Positions 28,760 through 39,216 are shown, counted from the stretch's first letter. The stretch: 64,000 nt of DNA from Kiloniellaceae bacterium (GCA_021776175.1 JAJFGJ010000003.1:80233-144232), one strand, 5' to 3'. Translations and numbers: made by a program. Notes: generated from the sequence alone by a model not told the origin.

Positions 28760-30334
28760 TCAGGCGGCGGCTTCCGATTCAGCGGTGCTGGTCTTGTAGA
28801 CCGTTTCGCCGGTCAGGTTGTCGATGCCGCGCAGGGAGACCTCATAACCCCACAGCCGCGCGATATGCTTCAAGACCTCGTCGCGGCCTTTCTCGGCCAG
28901 GGCGATGCCGTCGCGCACGGTGTGTTCCAGGCATAATTGACGGTCGCCGCGCAGATCCAGATCGACGACTTGGATATTCGGCTCGACCGTGCCCAGGTCG
29001 TAATTCCTGGAAATTGTCCGCCTGACGTTTTCATAACCGCGCTCGTCGTGGATCGAGGCGACCGTATAGTGATCGTCCTTCTCGTTATCGCTCAACACGA
29101 AGAGGCGCATCTTGCGAATCAGGTGCGGGCTTAGGAATTGCTGGATGAAGGACTCGTCGCGATGGTTCGCCCAGGCATCGCGCAAGGTGCCGCGCCAGTC
29201 GCCGTTGCCGGCGATCTCCGGCAGCCACTCCCGGTCTTCCTCGGTTGGCTGGGTACACACGCGGCGAATGTCCTGCATCATTTCGAAGCCGAGCGCATAG
29301 GGATTGATGCCGCCGTAGCGCCGGTCGTCGAAGGCCGGCTGAAAGACCACGTTCGAATGGCTGTGCAGGATCTCCAGCATCGCGCCTTCGGTAATGCGCC
29401 CCTGGTCGTAAAGCGCATTCACGATGTAGTGGTGCACGAAGGTCGCACAGCCTTCGTTCATGACTTTCGTTTGCTTCTGCGGGTAAAAGTATTGCGCGAT
29501 CTTGCGCACGATATGCAGAAGCTCGCGCTGCCAGGATTCCAGAACCGGGCTGTTCTTCTCCAGGAAATACAGCAGGTTTTCTTCCGGCAAGCGCAGCTTC
29601 TTTTTCCGATTCGCGATTTCAATCTCGGCATCGTTGGCCTCGACGCCGTCTTTCGGCTTGGGCAAGGTGCGCCATAAATCGTTGAAGGTGCGCTCCTCGT
29701 ATTCATGGCGCCTTTGGGCGCGGGCTTCTTCCTTGCGCGGGGCGCCGCGCGGCGTCCGCCGGTAGCGGAACACACCATGATCCATCAAGGCGTGCGCCGC
29801 ATCCAGGATCTCCTCGACCGCGGCGTAGCCGTGGCGTTCCTCGCACTTGGCGATGAAACCCTTCGCGAACTCCAGATAGTCGAGGATCGCGCCGGCGTCG
29901 GTCCACTGCAGAAACAAGTAGTTGTTCTTGAAAAAGTGATTGTGACCGAAGGCCGCGTGCGCGGTAACCAAGGCCTGCATGGCCATGGTATTCTCTTCCA
30001 TATGATAGGAGATGCAGGGGTTCGAATTTATCACCAGTTCGTAGGCGAGGCCGCGCGCGCCTTTGCGGTAGAGCTGCTCCTCGCGGACGAAGTGCTTTCC
30101 GAACGACCAATGGCGATACATAAGCGGCATGCCGATCGAGGAATAAGCGTCGAGCATCTGCTCGGCCGAAATGATCTCGATCTGGTTTGGGTACACATCG
30201 AGGCCCAGATCCTGGGTCGCGATCTCCTCTATCGCGTCATAGGTCCGCGACAAGGTATCGAAGCTCCATTCCGGCCCCTCGAATAGAAGGGATTGCTTCC
30301 GTTTTCTTGTCTGTTTTGCCATGGCCGCCTTCAT
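28760..30334 (-). CDS. SpoVR family protein
   Basis: A 524-residue SpoVR-family protein (YcgB in E. coli). Signatures include SFDTLSRTYDAIEEIATQDLGLDVYPNQIEIISAEQMLDAY, MPLMYRHWSFGKHF and YELVINSNPCISYHMEEN. SpoVR was named in Bacillus for spore cortex formation, but in proteobacteria it is co-expressed with PrkA and YeaH under starvation and its biochemistry is unknown. The start at 30334 overlaps the yeaH stop (ATGA); ATG at 30322 is possible. It is the last gene of the three-gene operon. Confidence 0.95.
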   Translation of the reverse strand: MKAAMAKQTRKRKQSLLFEGPEWSFDTLSRTYDAIEEIATQDLGLDVYPNQIEIISAEQMLDAYSSIGMPLMYRHWSFGKHFVREEQLYRKGARGLAYELVINSNPCISYHMEENTMAMQALVTAHAAFGHNHFFKNNYLFLQWTDAGAILDYLEFAKGFIAKCEERHGYAAVEEILDAAHALMDHGVFRYRRTPRGAPRKEEARAQRRHEYEERTFNDLWRTLPKPKDGVEANDAEIEIANRKKKLRLPEENLLYFLEKNSPVLESWQRELLHIVRKIAQYFYPQKQTKVMNEGCATFVHHYIVNALYDQGRITEGAMLEILHSHSNVVFQPAFDDRRYGGINPYALGFEMMQDIRRVCTQPTEEDREWLPEIAGNGDWRGTLRDAWANHRDESFIQQFLSPHLIRKMRLFVLSDNEKDDHYTVASIHDERGYENVRRTISRNYDLGTVEPNIQVVDLDLRGDRQLCLEHTVRDGIALAEKGRDEVLKHIARLWGYEVSLRGIDNLTGETVYKTSTAESEAAA

Positions 30335-31677
30335 TCCGCCCGGGCTTCGGCTAGGCCGGGCGATGCCGCGCCCTTGGGCCGCTTGGCGAAGAGTTCGCGG
30401 AAAACCGGGTAGATATCGCCGGGCCGGGCGATACGCTTGGCCTGAAAATTATCCCAACTTTGCCCGGCCTCCCGGTATGCCCGCCATAGGGCGGTGCCGT
30501 TGTCGGACGACTTGAAGATGTCGGCCTCGCGCTCGTCCAGAATCTCGACATAGGCATAGTACTGGCATAGGGGCATGATGACATCGTCGAGCATGCGCAC
30601 GCATTTTTCCGAATCGCCGGAGAAATTGTCGCCGTCGGAGGCCTGGGCGGCGTAGATGTTCCACTCTTGCGTGGGGTAGCGTTCGTGGACGACGCGCAAC
30701 ATCTCCTCGAGCGCCGTGCTCACCACGGTGCCGCCGGTTTCCCGGCTGTAGAAAAACGTCTCTTCATCGACTTCCTGCGCTTCGTGCGTGTGGCGGATGA
30801 AGACGATATCGATCTTTTCGTAGCGCCGCTTGAGGAACAGGTGAAGCAGGATGAAGAACCGCTTGGCCAGTTCTTTCTCACGCTCACCCATGGAACCCGA
30901 TACATCCATGAGGCAGAACATGACGGCTTTCGTATTGGGCAGGGCCTGGCGCTCGAAGCGGTTGAAGCGGATGTCGATTGGGTCGATAAAGGGCACGACC
31001 CTGCGCTTGCGTTCGAGGCGCGTCAGTTCCTCCCTCAATTTGGCGATTCTGTGCGGGGCGGTGCCGTCGCGGCCGCAATCGCGCTCAAGCTCTTCCATGC
31101 GCGCGGCGATTTCGTCCAGATCCTTTTGCTTAGGGCGGTGCAGGGCGATACGCCTGCCATAGCTGTTACGCATGGTGCGCAGTACGTTGATGTTGGTCGG
31201 TGTGCCCGACACCGTATAACCCGCGCGGCGCGGTTTGAAGGCGATCACTTCCTTCAGGTTCGTCTTGACCAGATCCGGCAGTTCCAGGTCCTCGAAGAAC
31301 AACTCCAGGAATTCCTCGCGCGACAGGGTGAACTGAAATTCGTCGGTTCCCTCGCCGCCGTCCGCCGCGTCTTTACCGGCTCCGCTCCCAGCGCCCCCCT
31401 TGGGTTTGGACAGGCGGTCGCCGGCCGAGAATTCCTTGTTACCGGTAAGAACCTGGTCGCGCTTTCCGCCCTTGGATGAATTATGGAACTTGGGCTCGCC
31501 AACCCCCTTGGTGGGTACGCTGACAACCTGGCGGCCGTCCACGTCGGCGATACCCCGATCCTTGACGGATTTATTGATGACGTTTTTTAGCTGCGCCCGC
31601 GCCCGGCGCAAAAAACGCTGGCGGTTGCTGAGGCTCTTATCCTTGGGGTTAAGGCGCCGGTCGATGAAGTTTGGCAT
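30331..31677 (-). CDS. YeaH/DUF444 family protein (VWA-like)
   Basis: A 448-residue DUF444 protein, the YeaH homologue. The N-terminal region (IDRRLNPKDKSLSNRQRFLRRARAQLK) is characteristic, followed by a Gly-rich low-complexity stretch (about residues 70-110) and a C-terminal von Willebrand A-like domain with the metal-site motif MDVSGSMGE (about residue 255) and later VSTALEEM and YAAQASDGDNFSGD. The function is unknown; E. coli YeaH works with the kinase YeaG in adaptation to nitrogen starvation. It lies 21 bases after prkA. Confidence 0.93.
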   Translation of the reverse strand: MPNFIDRRLNPKDKSLSNRQRFLRRARAQLKNVINKSVKDRGIADVDGRQVVSVPTKGVGEPKFHNSSKGGKRDQVLTGNKEFSAGDRLSKPKGGAGSGAGKDAADGGEGTDEFQFTLSREEFLELFFEDLELPDLVKTNLKEVIAFKPRRAGYTVSGTPTNINVLRTMRNSYGRRIALHRPKQKDLDEIAARMEELERDCGRDGTAPHRIAKLREELTRLERKRRVVPFIDPIDIRFNRFERQALPNTKAVMFCLMDVSGSMGEREKELAKRFFILLHLFLKRRYEKIDIVFIRHTHEAQEVDEETFFYSRETGGTVVSTALEEMLRVVHERYPTQEWNIYAAQASDGDNFSGDSEKCVRMLDDVIMPLCQYYAYVEILDEREADIFKSSDNGTALWRAYREAGQSWDNFQAKRIARPGDIYPVFRELFAKRPKGAASPGLAEARAE

Positions 31678-31698
31678 GCCAATCTCTGATCCTGGGTA

Positions 31699-33648
31699 TC
31701 AGCCGGCCTTATTCACCCGCATGTACCATTCCACGAGACGGCGAACCTGCCGCTCGGTATAGCCGCGCTTCTTCATGCGCCGCAGGAACTCGTTGTGCTG
31801 CTTGTCGGTCACGCTGTCCTTCTTGGTGCCGAAGCTGATGACCGGCAGCAGATCCTCGACCTGGCTGAACATGCGCTTTTCGATGACTTCGCGCAGTTTT
31901 TCATAGCTGGTCCAGGACGGGTTCTTGCCCTCGTGCTTGGCCCGGGCGCGCAGAGCGAACTTGACGACCTCGTTACGGAAATCCTTGGGGTTGGCGATGC
32001 CCGCCGGTTTTTCGATCTTGGAAAGTTCCGCGTCCAGGATCTCCCGGTCGAAGATTTGACCCGTGTCAGGGTCCTTGAAGTCCTGGTCCTCGATCCAGGC
32101 ATCGGCGTAGGCGATATAGCGGTCGAAGAGATTTTGGCCGTATTCGGTATAGGATTCGAGATAGGCCTTCTGAACCTCGTGGCCGATGAATTCGGCGTAA
32201 CGTGGCGCCAGTTCGGATTTTATGAAGTCCAGGTATGCGGATTCCGCGTCGGATGGGAACTGCTCGCGCTTGATCGACTGTTCCAGAATGTACATCAGAT
32301 GGACCGGGTCCGCGGCCACTTCCTCGGTATCGTAGTTGAAGGTCTCGGACAGAATCTTGAAGGCGAAACGGGTGCTGACTCCGGTCATGCCTTCGTCGAC
32401 GCCGGCCGTGTCGCGGTATTCCTGAACCGACTTGGCCTTGGGGTCGACGTCCTTCAGGTTCTCACCGTCGTAGACCCGCATCTTGGTGTGCAAGGGCGAA
32501 TTTTCGTGGTCGTGCAGCCGGGTCGAGACGCAGAAGCGGCTCAAGGTTTCCAGCACCTCCGGCGCGCAGGCGCTATCGTCCAGCTCGCTATCGCGCAGCA
32601 GTTTATCGTAGATCCGTTTTTCTTCGGAGAAACGCAGGCAGTAAGGCACCTTGACCACGCACATGCGGTCCAGGAAGGCTTCGTTGTTCTTGTTGCTCTT
32701 GAACTGCCGCCACTCGGCCTCGTTTGAGTGGGCCAGCACCGTGCCCTGGTAGGGGAAGGCGCCGAAATTCTCGGTGCCCAGGTAATTGCTTTCCTGAGTC
32801 GCCGTCAGGAGTGGGTGCAAGACCTTGATCGGCGCCTTGAACATCTCCACGAATTCGAGCATGCCCTGGGTGGTGCGGTTCAGGCCGCCGCTGTAGCTAT
32901 AGGCGTCCGGGTCGGCCTGGCTGAAGTGTTCCAGCTGGCGAATATCGACCTTACCCACGAGCGCGGATATGTCCTGGTTGTTCTCATCGCCCGGCTCGGT
33001 CTTGGCCACGCCGATTTGGCGCAACCGCGACGGCATGAGTCTCACGACGCTGAATTTCGAGATGTCGCCGCCGAACTCATCCAGGCGCTTGGCCGCCCAG
33101 GGGGAAATCAACCCGGTCAAGCGGCGCTGCGCGATCCCGTATTTTTCCTCCAGGAGCCCGGCCATGCGTTGCGGGTGAAACAGGCCCAGCGGCGATTCGA
33201 ATAGCGGACTTATCTGATCGCCGGCCTTGAGGACGTAGATCGGCCGCTCTTCGATGAGTTGCTTCAGGCGTTCCGCCAAGGATGACTTGCCGCCGCCGAC
33301 CGGGCCCAGCAAGTAGAGGATCTGCTTGCGTTCCTCCAACCCCTGGGCTGCATATCGGAAATAGCCCACGATCCGCTCGATCGTGTCTTCCATGCCGAAG
33401 AAATCGTTGAAGGCGGGGTACACCTTGATGGTCCGGTTCAAGAAAACCCGGCCCATGCGCTCGTCGGAACTGGTATCGATCAACTTCGCTTCGCCGATGG
33501 CGGCGATCATGCGCTCCGGCGCGGAGGCGTACATCGTGGGATCTTCGCGGCAACCCAGCAGGTATTCCTGTAAACTGAGCTCTTCTTGCTTCTCACGATT
33601 GTAGATTTCGGCGAAGAGATCGAAGACATCGGGACTGTGCACATTCAT
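31699..33648 (-). CDS. prkA: PrkA (YeaG) serine protein kinase
   Basis: PrkA is a serine protein kinase with an AAA+ module. The 649-residue reading starts at the ATG preceded by GAGGGTCCGCC; a frame open to 33693 is longer than the family and has no ribosome site. The N-terminal part shows LSLQEYLLGCREDPTMYASAPERMI, the Walker A YLLGPVGGGKSS (about residues 98-108) and a second half of PrkA type with a C-terminal kinase-like domain. It heads prkA-yeaH-spoVR, matching E. coli yeaG-yeaH (with ycgB elsewhere). The 252-base region upstream holds no gene. Confidence 0.95.
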   Translation of the reverse strand: MNVHSPDVFDLFAEIYNREKQEELSLQEYLLGCREDPTMYASAPERMIAAIGEAKLIDTSSDERMGRVFLNRTIKVYPAFNDFFGMEDTIERIVGYFRYAAQGLEERKQILYLLGPVGGGKSSLAERLKQLIEERPIYVLKAGDQISPLFESPLGLFHPQRMAGLLEEKYGIAQRRLTGLISPWAAKRLDEFGGDISKFSVVRLMPSRLRQIGVAKTEPGDENNQDISALVGKVDIRQLEHFSQADPDAYSYSGGLNRTTQGMLEFVEMFKAPIKVLHPLLTATQESNYLGTENFGAFPYQGTVLAHSNEAEWRQFKSNKNNEAFLDRMCVVKVPYCLRFSEEKRIYDKLLRDSELDDSACAPEVLETLSRFCVSTRLHDHENSPLHTKMRVYDGENLKDVDPKAKSVQEYRDTAGVDEGMTGVSTRFAFKILSETFNYDTEEVAADPVHLMYILEQSIKREQFPSDAESAYLDFIKSELAPRYAEFIGHEVQKAYLESYTEYGQNLFDRYIAYADAWIEDQDFKDPDTGQIFDREILDAELSKIEKPAGIANPKDFRNEVVKFALRARAKHEGKNPSWTSYEKLREVIEKRMFSQVEDLLPVISFGTKKDSVTDKQHNEFLRRMKKRGYTERQVRRLVEWYMRVNKAG

Positions 33649-33900
33649 GGCGGACCCTCGTCGGTGTACTATGGGTGTTTCAAACCGGTACAATCTAAGG
33701 GTGCGGCTATATGGTTAAGAACCTCTTGCGAACATAGGAAAGTTTCTTGCGTATCGAATGGCCCTTGCCGTCATGAATCATATTGGCATGCGCCAGCTTG
33801 AGCGCGAATGACAGGCGTCACACTTCAAGCGATCGTGATTTTCAAAGGTAAAAGAGCGAGAAAGCCGTAAGAATAAGGCTTTAGCGGAGTCCGCGCGGGC

Positions 33901-34536
33901 CTATGACAGCCTTGCCGTCACTCCGTACTCGCGCGCTGCGTCTTCAAGCCAGAGCCAGGTATATTCGGCGAAACTGCGCACGGTATAAACGTCGAACGCG
34001 GGTTCCTCCGGCGCCGGTCCACCGCCGGTCAGGTGTATCAGGACCGTCGTCTTGGCCAAGCGGGTCTGCGCGCACTGCCCCGGGCGGAAGGCGCGGGGGT
34101 GCAGATCCAAAGGACAGCCCTTTTGCAGGGTGGCGCGGGCCTTGGCGCCCGAAATCTGGATGCAGGCGCGGCTCTCGCTAATATCGGTTACCGCCACTTG
34201 GTGATCTGCCAGGGCGGTGCGTAGATGCTCGGCGATGCGGGGCCCCGCGTCCGGGTCGCCGCGCGTGTCCACGATCGCCCACTCCCTAGGGCCCAGCCAT
34301 AGGGCGGTGGTATTGCCGCCGCCGCCGCTGGTCCCCGCCTCGGCCGGCAGGGCATATCCGGATGCTGCCTTGAAGGCGTCCAGGAACGCCGGGTCGGCGC
34401 CCGGGCCGCGCAGGTTCACGAAGCCGAAAAAAGGCCGCTCGGCGAGGTGGACTCTGGCCGGCGCGGCGTCATCGCCGGTTTGGCCGCCCAGGCCGAGGTG
34501 AGCGAGCGGACTTTGCCGAAGGTACTTCTCAATCAT
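33901..34536 (-). CDS. soxG: Sarcosine oxidase gamma subunit
   Basis: The gamma subunit of heterotetrameric sarcosine oxidase (211 aa) is structurally a GcvT-like half domain. The sequence has SPLAHLGLGG, LWLGPREWAIV, VAVTDISESRACIQISGAKARATLQKGCPLDL and FRPGQCAQTRLAKTTVLIH, all characteristic. It overlaps soxA by 8 bases and ends the soxBDAG unit. The enzyme demethylates sarcosine to glycine, giving 5,10-methylene-tetrahydrofolate and peroxide. Confidence 0.94.
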   Translation of the reverse strand: MIEKYLRQSPLAHLGLGGQTGDDAAPARVHLAERPFFGFVNLRGPGADPAFLDAFKAASGYALPAEAGTSGGGGNTTALWLGPREWAIVDTRGDPDAGPRIAEHLRTALADHQVAVTDISESRACIQISGAKARATLQKGCPLDLHPRAFRPGQCAQTRLAKTTVLIHLTGGGPAPEEPAFDVYTVRSFAEYTWLWLEDAAREYGVTARLS

Positions 34537-37500
34537 TGAGCCGGGTCCCTTCCGGATCGAGGAACACCGGGCCGGTGACGGTGCAGGCGACAGTCTTGCC
34601 GTTGGCTAGAGGGGCCTGCAGGCTTTGACCCATGCGGGCGCGCCCGCCTTTGATCATGGCGAGGGCGATGGAGCGGCCAAGGTTGGGGCTTTCGTAGCTG
34701 GAGGTTACATGGCCGAGCATGGGCACGGGCGTTTGCGAAACCGCGCCTTCGACCAAGTGCGCGCCCTCGGGCAGGACCTCCTTGGGATCGTCGGTTAAGA
34801 GCCCGACCAGTTGCTTGCGGTCGGTCTTGATCATATCCGGCCGGGTGAGCGAGCGCTTGCCGATGAAATCCTTTTTCTTCTTCGACACGATCCAATCCAT
34901 GCCCAGATCGATGGGCGTGACCGAACCGTCGGTTTCCTGGCCGACGATAATGAAACCCTTCTCGGCCCGCAGCACGTGCATGGCTTCGGTGCCGTAGGGG
35001 GTGATGCCGTACTTGGCCCCGGCGGTCATCAGGGCCTGCCACAGGGCCAGGCCGCAAGAGGCGGGGACGTTGATCTCATAGCTCATCTCGCCGGTGAAGG
35101 AGATGCGGGCGATGCGTGCCTCGATACCCGCGACGCGGCCGTCGCGGATCGACATGTGCGGGAGGCTTTCGGATGATAGATCCATATCCCCGGCCAACTC
35201 CGCCAGCAGGGCCCGCGCGTTGGGTCCGGCGATGGTCACGGTCGCGAACTGATCGGTGACGCTGGTCATGTGAACGTCGAGGTCCGGCCACTCGGTTTGC
35301 AGGTATTCTTCCAGATGCGCCAGCACCGGCGCCGCGTTGCCGGTGGTCGTGGTCATCAGGTAATGGGCGTCGCCCAAGCGCGAAGTCACGCCGTCATCCA
35401 TCACCATGCCCGCTTCGTTGAGCATCAGTCCGTAGCGGCAGCGCCCAACCGCCAGTTTAGCCCAGGCATTGGTATAAACCCGGTTCAGGAATTCGGCCGC
35501 ATCCTTGCCCTGGATATCGATCTTTCCCAGGGTCGTGGCGTCCATGATGCCGAGTGAATCGCGCGCCGCCTTGACCTCGCGATTGACCGCTTGGTGCATG
35601 GTTTCCCCGGCCTTGGGGAAATACCAAGGCCGCTTCCACTGCCCGACATCCTCGAACACGGCCCCGGCCTGTTCGTGCCAGGGATGAATCGGGGTTTTCC
35701 GCGCCGGGTCCAGGAGGCCGTCCACGTCGCGTCCGGCGAAGACGCCGAAGGTGACCGGCGTGTAGGGCGGGCGGAAGGTCGTCACGCCGACATCGGGAAT
35801 CTCACGGCCCTGGATTTGCGCGACGATGCCGATGGCATTGACGTTGCCGGTTTTGCCCTGATCGGTTCCCATGCCGGTGGCGGTGTAGCGTTTCACATGC
35901 TCGATCGATTCGTAGCCTTCGCGCAGCGCCAGCTTCAGATCATTGACGGTGACGTCGTTCTGAAAGTCCACGAAGGCCTTGCCGGCGCGCCCGGCGGGCT
36001 TGTCCGAGGGGACTTCCCAGCACCAGCGGGCGGGGAGGAAATCGTGGTTCTGGGCACGGGGCGCGGCGGCGGACTTGCGGCCGCTCTTTACGCCGGAGTC
36101 CTTGGCCGCCTGCTGGCCGGCGGCGAAACCTTGAGCCAGGCAATCGTTTAGTCCAAAGGTCCCGTTGCAGGCGCCCGCCGAGCGTTCCGCCTGGGCCGAG
36201 GCGCCGGGCACGAAGCAACCGAGCCCGGCATCGAAACGCACCTTGCCGCGCGATTGGCTGAACAGATGCAAGCTCGGGTTCCAGCCTCCCGACATGGCCA
36301 GGAGATCGCAATCCAGGGTCTCTCCGGCGGCCAGGGCTTGTGTGCCCTCGGCATTCAGGCGCGCGATTTGCACTTGCCTCACGCGCCGGTCTCCTCGGGT
36401 GCCGATCACGGCGCTGCCCGGAACCACCCGCAGCCCGGCCGCTTCCGCCCGCTCGCTGGCCGGCCCCATGGGGTCCTCGCGCAAGTCGACGATGGCCGCC
36501 ACTTCGATACCCGCCGCCGCCATGTCGAGCGCCGCCAAGTGGCCGCTTTCGTTGTTGGTGAAGACGACGGCCCTTTTTCCGGGCCGGACCGCGTAGCGGT
36601 TGACATAAGTCCGGCAGGCGTCGGCCAACATGATGCCGGGCCGGTCGTTGTCGGCGAAGACGAGAGGCCGCTCGATCGCGCCGGTGGCGAGCACCACCTG
36701 CTTGGCCCGCAGTTTCCACAGGCGTTGGCGCGGCAGCGCGCCCGCTTCGCCGCCCAGGTGGTCGGTCACCCGCTCGACCAGGGCCATGAAATTGTGGTCG
36801 AAGTAACCGTAGGCGAGGGTCCGGGTCAGGATCGTGACCTCTTCCATGGCCTCCAGCTCGGTCCGCGCGGCGGCGATCCAGTCGGATGCCGGCTCGCCGT
36901 CGATGGTCTCTCCGCTGCCGCTCCACAGGCTGCCGCCCAGAACCGAATCCTGCTCGGCCAGGATAACCCGGGCGCCGCTACGCCCGGCGGCCAAGGCGGC
37001 GGCCAGGCCAGTGGCCCCGGCGCCGACCACCAGCACGTCGCAATAGGCGAAGGTCTTGTCGTAGTGGTCCGGGTCGCGCTCGCGCGGCGCCTCGCCCAAT
37101 CCGGCGGCGTGGCGGACGATATATTCGTACTTCATCCAGAACGAGGCCGGCCACATGAAGGTCTTGTAGTAAAATCCGGCCGGCAGAAAACGCGACAGCC
37201 TGTTGTTCACGGCGCCGATATCGAAGTTCAGGCTCGGCCAGCGGTTCTGCGAGCTTGCGCGCAGGCCGTCGAAGAGTTCGATCTGGGTGGCGCGCTGGTT
37301 CGGTTCGACGCGCGCGCCTTCGCCAAGCTGGATAAGAGCGTTCGGCTCCTCCGCCCCGGCGCTCAGGATGCCGCGCGGCCGGTGGTACTTATAGCTGCGC
37401 CCGACCAGATGGACGCCGTTGGCGAGCAGGGCCGAGGCCAGCGTATCCCCGGCGCAGCCCATGTAGTCGCGGCCGTCGAAGCGAAAGCCGAGCCGGCGGC

Positions 37501-37546
37501 CGCGGTCAATCAAGCCGCCTTCGGGTAAGCGGAAACTCTGGGTCAT
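34529..37546 (-). CDS. soxA: Sarcosine oxidase alpha subunit
   Basis: The 1005-residue alpha subunit has an N-terminal ferredoxin-like fold (GGLIDRGRRLGFRFDGRDYMGCAGDTLASALLANG), a Rossmann NAD/FAD-binding core (VLVVGAGATGLAAALAAGRSGARV at about residue 170) and a C-terminal GcvT-type tetrahydrofolate-binding domain (about residues 600-1000, ending in VTGPVFLDPEGTRLND). The length matches the family. With SoxB it forms the channel that passes the methyl-derived unit to tetrahydrofolate. SoxD precedes it by 15 bases. Confidence 0.96.
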   Translation of the reverse strand: MTQSFRLPEGGLIDRGRRLGFRFDGRDYMGCAGDTLASALLANGVHLVGRSYKYHRPRGILSAGAEEPNALIQLGEGARVEPNQRATQIELFDGLRASSQNRWPSLNFDIGAVNNRLSRFLPAGFYYKTFMWPASFWMKYEYIVRHAAGLGEAPRERDPDHYDKTFAYCDVLVVGAGATGLAAALAAGRSGARVILAEQDSVLGGSLWSGSGETIDGEPASDWIAAARTELEAMEEVTILTRTLAYGYFDHNFMALVERVTDHLGGEAGALPRQRLWKLRAKQVVLATGAIERPLVFADNDRPGIMLADACRTYVNRYAVRPGKRAVVFTNNESGHLAALDMAAAGIEVAAIVDLREDPMGPASERAEAAGLRVVPGSAVIGTRGDRRVRQVQIARLNAEGTQALAAGETLDCDLLAMSGGWNPSLHLFSQSRGKVRFDAGLGCFVPGASAQAERSAGACNGTFGLNDCLAQGFAAGQQAAKDSGVKSGRKSAAAPRAQNHDFLPARWCWEVPSDKPAGRAGKAFVDFQNDVTVNDLKLALREGYESIEHVKRYTATGMGTDQGKTGNVNAIGIVAQIQGREIPDVGVTTFRPPYTPVTFGVFAGRDVDGLLDPARKTPIHPWHEQAGAVFEDVGQWKRPWYFPKAGETMHQAVNREVKAARDSLGIMDATTLGKIDIQGKDAAEFLNRVYTNAWAKLAVGRCRYGLMLNEAGMVMDDGVTSRLGDAHYLMTTTTGNAAPVLAHLEEYLQTEWPDLDVHMTSVTDQFATVTIAGPNARALLAELAGDMDLSSESLPHMSIRDGRVAGIEARIARISFTGEMSYEINVPASCGLALWQALMTAGAKYGITPYGTEAMHVLRAEKGFIIVGQETDGSVTPIDLGMDWIVSKKKKDFIGKRSLTRPDMIKTDRKQLVGLLTDDPKEVLPEGAHLVEGAVSQTPVPMLGHVTSSYESPNLGRSIALAMIKGGRARMGQSLQAPLANGKTVACTVTGPVFLDPEGTRLND

Positions 37547-37561
37547 GTCTGCCCGCGCTCC

Positions 37562-37855
37562 CTAGACCTGAGTCTCGAAATCGAGCTTGGGCGGCTTGGC
37601 GCCGGTCTCGTAGGACGCCAGGATTTCGTAGGTCACGGTATGGCGCGCGACGTTGAACCACTGGCGGCAGCCGTGGGCATGGACCCAGCGCTCCAGGAAC
37701 ACGCCCTTGGTGTTGTCGCGCATGAAGACGTAGTCCGCCCAGGTCTCGTCGTCGATCGCTGCCGGATCCTCGGGCCGGGTGATATGGGCCTGGCCGCCGT
37801 AGGAGAATTCGATCTCGCAACGCGGCCCGCAATGGGGGCAGGGGATGACCAGCAT
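37562..37855 (-). CDS. soxD: Sarcosine oxidase delta subunit
   Basis: The 97-residue delta subunit binds a structural zinc ion. Its ligands are visible: Cys6 and Cys9 in IPCPHCGPR, His59 and Cys63 in RWVHAHGCRQWF, at the same positions as in the known heterotetrameric enzyme. It sits between soxB and soxA with 17- and 15-base gaps, as in other sox operons. Confidence 0.96.
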   Translation of the reverse strand: MLVIPCPHCGPRCEIEFSYGGQAHITRPEDPAAIDDETWADYVFMRDNTKGVFLERWVHAHGCRQWFNVARHTVTYEILASYETGAKPPKLDFETQV

Positions 37856-37872
37856 GTCGCGTGCCTTTATTC

Positions 37873-39123
37873 TCAGTGAGCCACGGCCGCCGCGCCGTGC
37901 TCGTCGATCAAATAGCCGGTGCGGAACCGGTCCAGCGAGAAGGCGGCGTTCAACTCATGGGGCATGTCGTTCGCGATGGTGTGAGCGTAGGCCCAGCCGG
38001 CGCCCGGCGTGGACTTGAAGCCGCCCGTGCCCCAGCCACCGTTGACGTACATGCCCTCGACCGGGGTCTTGCCCAGGACCGGGCTGGCGTCGGGGCAGGT
38101 GTCGACGATGCCGCCCCACTGGCGCAGCATGCGCATGCGCCGGAACATGGGAAACAGTTCGCAGATCGCGCCCAGGGTTTCCTCGGTAACCGGCAGACTG
38201 CCGCGCTGGCCATAGCCGATATAGGAATCGGCGCCGGCGCCAATGACCAGCTCGCCCTTGTCCGACTGGCTGATATAGGCGTGGATCGCGCCCGACATGA
38301 CGACGGTATCGAGGACCGGCTTGACCGGTTCCGACACCAGGGCCTGCAGGGGCAGGCTTTGTATGGGCAGGCGGAATCCGGCCAATCCGGCCATGACACT
38401 GGAATGGCCGGCGACCGCGAGACCGACTTTCCCGGTCTCGATCGTACCCTTGCCGGTCTCGACCGCGCTCACGCGGCCGTTCTCGATCCGGAACCCGGTG
38501 ACCGGGCACTGCTGAATGATATCGACGCCAAGCGCATCCGCCGCCCGGGCATAGCCCCAGGCCACGGCGTCGTGACGGGCGGTGCCGCCGCGCCGCTGTA
38601 TCGACGCGCCCAAAACCGGATAGCGTCCCCCGGCCCGCAGATCGATGATCGGCACCAGGTCCTTGATCTGGCGCGGGGTCAGGAATTCGGAGTCCACGCC
38701 GTTCAAACGGTTGGCGCTGATCCGGCGCCCGATTTCCTTCAGGTCGTGCTGGTTGTGCGCCAGGTTGATCACGCCACGCTGGCTGAACATGACATTGTAA
38801 TTCAACTCCTGGCTGAGACCCTCCCAAAGCTTCAGGGAATGCTCGTAGAGCGCCGCGCTCTCGTCCCAGAGATAGTTGGAGCGCACGATGGTCGTGTTGC
38901 GCCCGGTATTGCCGCCGCCGATCCAGCCGCTCTCTATCACCGCGACATTGGTAATTCCGTGGTTCTTGGCCAGGTAATAGGCGGTCGCCAAGCCATGCCC
39001 GCCGCCGCCGACGATAACGGCGTCATAGGACGGCTTCGGCTCCGGGCTGCGCCAGGCGCGCGGCCAGTCCTCGTGGTAGTTCAGCGCATTGCGCAACAGG
39101 CTGAATAGGGAATAGCGCGTCAT
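37873..39123 (-). CDS. soxB: Sarcosine oxidase beta subunit
   Basis: The 416-residue beta subunit carries FAD and covalent FMN and holds the sarcosine oxidation site. The nucleotide-binding [18 protein letters not shown] begins at about residue 38; [40 protein letters not shown] and [20 protein letters not shown] near the C-terminus are family signatures. It is the first gene of soxBDAG, and its divergent promoter faces the GlxA-type regulator 175 bases away. Confidence 0.96.
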   Translation of the reverse strand: MTRYSLFSLLRNALNYHEDWPRAWRSPEPKPSYDAVIVGGGGHGLATAYYLAKNHGITNVAVIESGWIGGGNTGRNTTIVRSNYLWDESAALYEHSLKLWEGLSQELNYNVMFSQRGVINLAHNQHDLKEIGRRISANRLNGVDSEFLTPRQIKDLVPIIDLRAGGRYPVLGASIQRRGGTARHDAVAWGYARAADALGVDIIQQCPVTGFRIENGRVSAVETGKGTIETGKVGLAVAGHSSVMAGLAGFRLPIQSLPLQALVSEPVKPVLDTVVMSGAIHAYISQSDKGELVIGAGADSYIGYGQRGSLPVTEETLGAICELFPMFRRMRMLRQWGGIVDTCPDASPVLGKTPVEGMYVNGGWGTGGFKSTPGAGWAYAHTIANDMPHELNAAFSLDRFRTGYLIDEHGAAAVAH

Positions 39124-39216
39124 GTCCGGTCGGATTTCCAGTCGGTTCCAAGAAGGTCAGAAGCGGTGCCGGAGGCCGTTTCGGCTTGCGAGTTCACGGC
39201 ATCGAATTTTCTATTC

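Noticed and set aside
36254..37528. 424-residue open frame antisense to soxA
   Set aside because: It lies wholly inside a conserved gene, with shadow-like composition.
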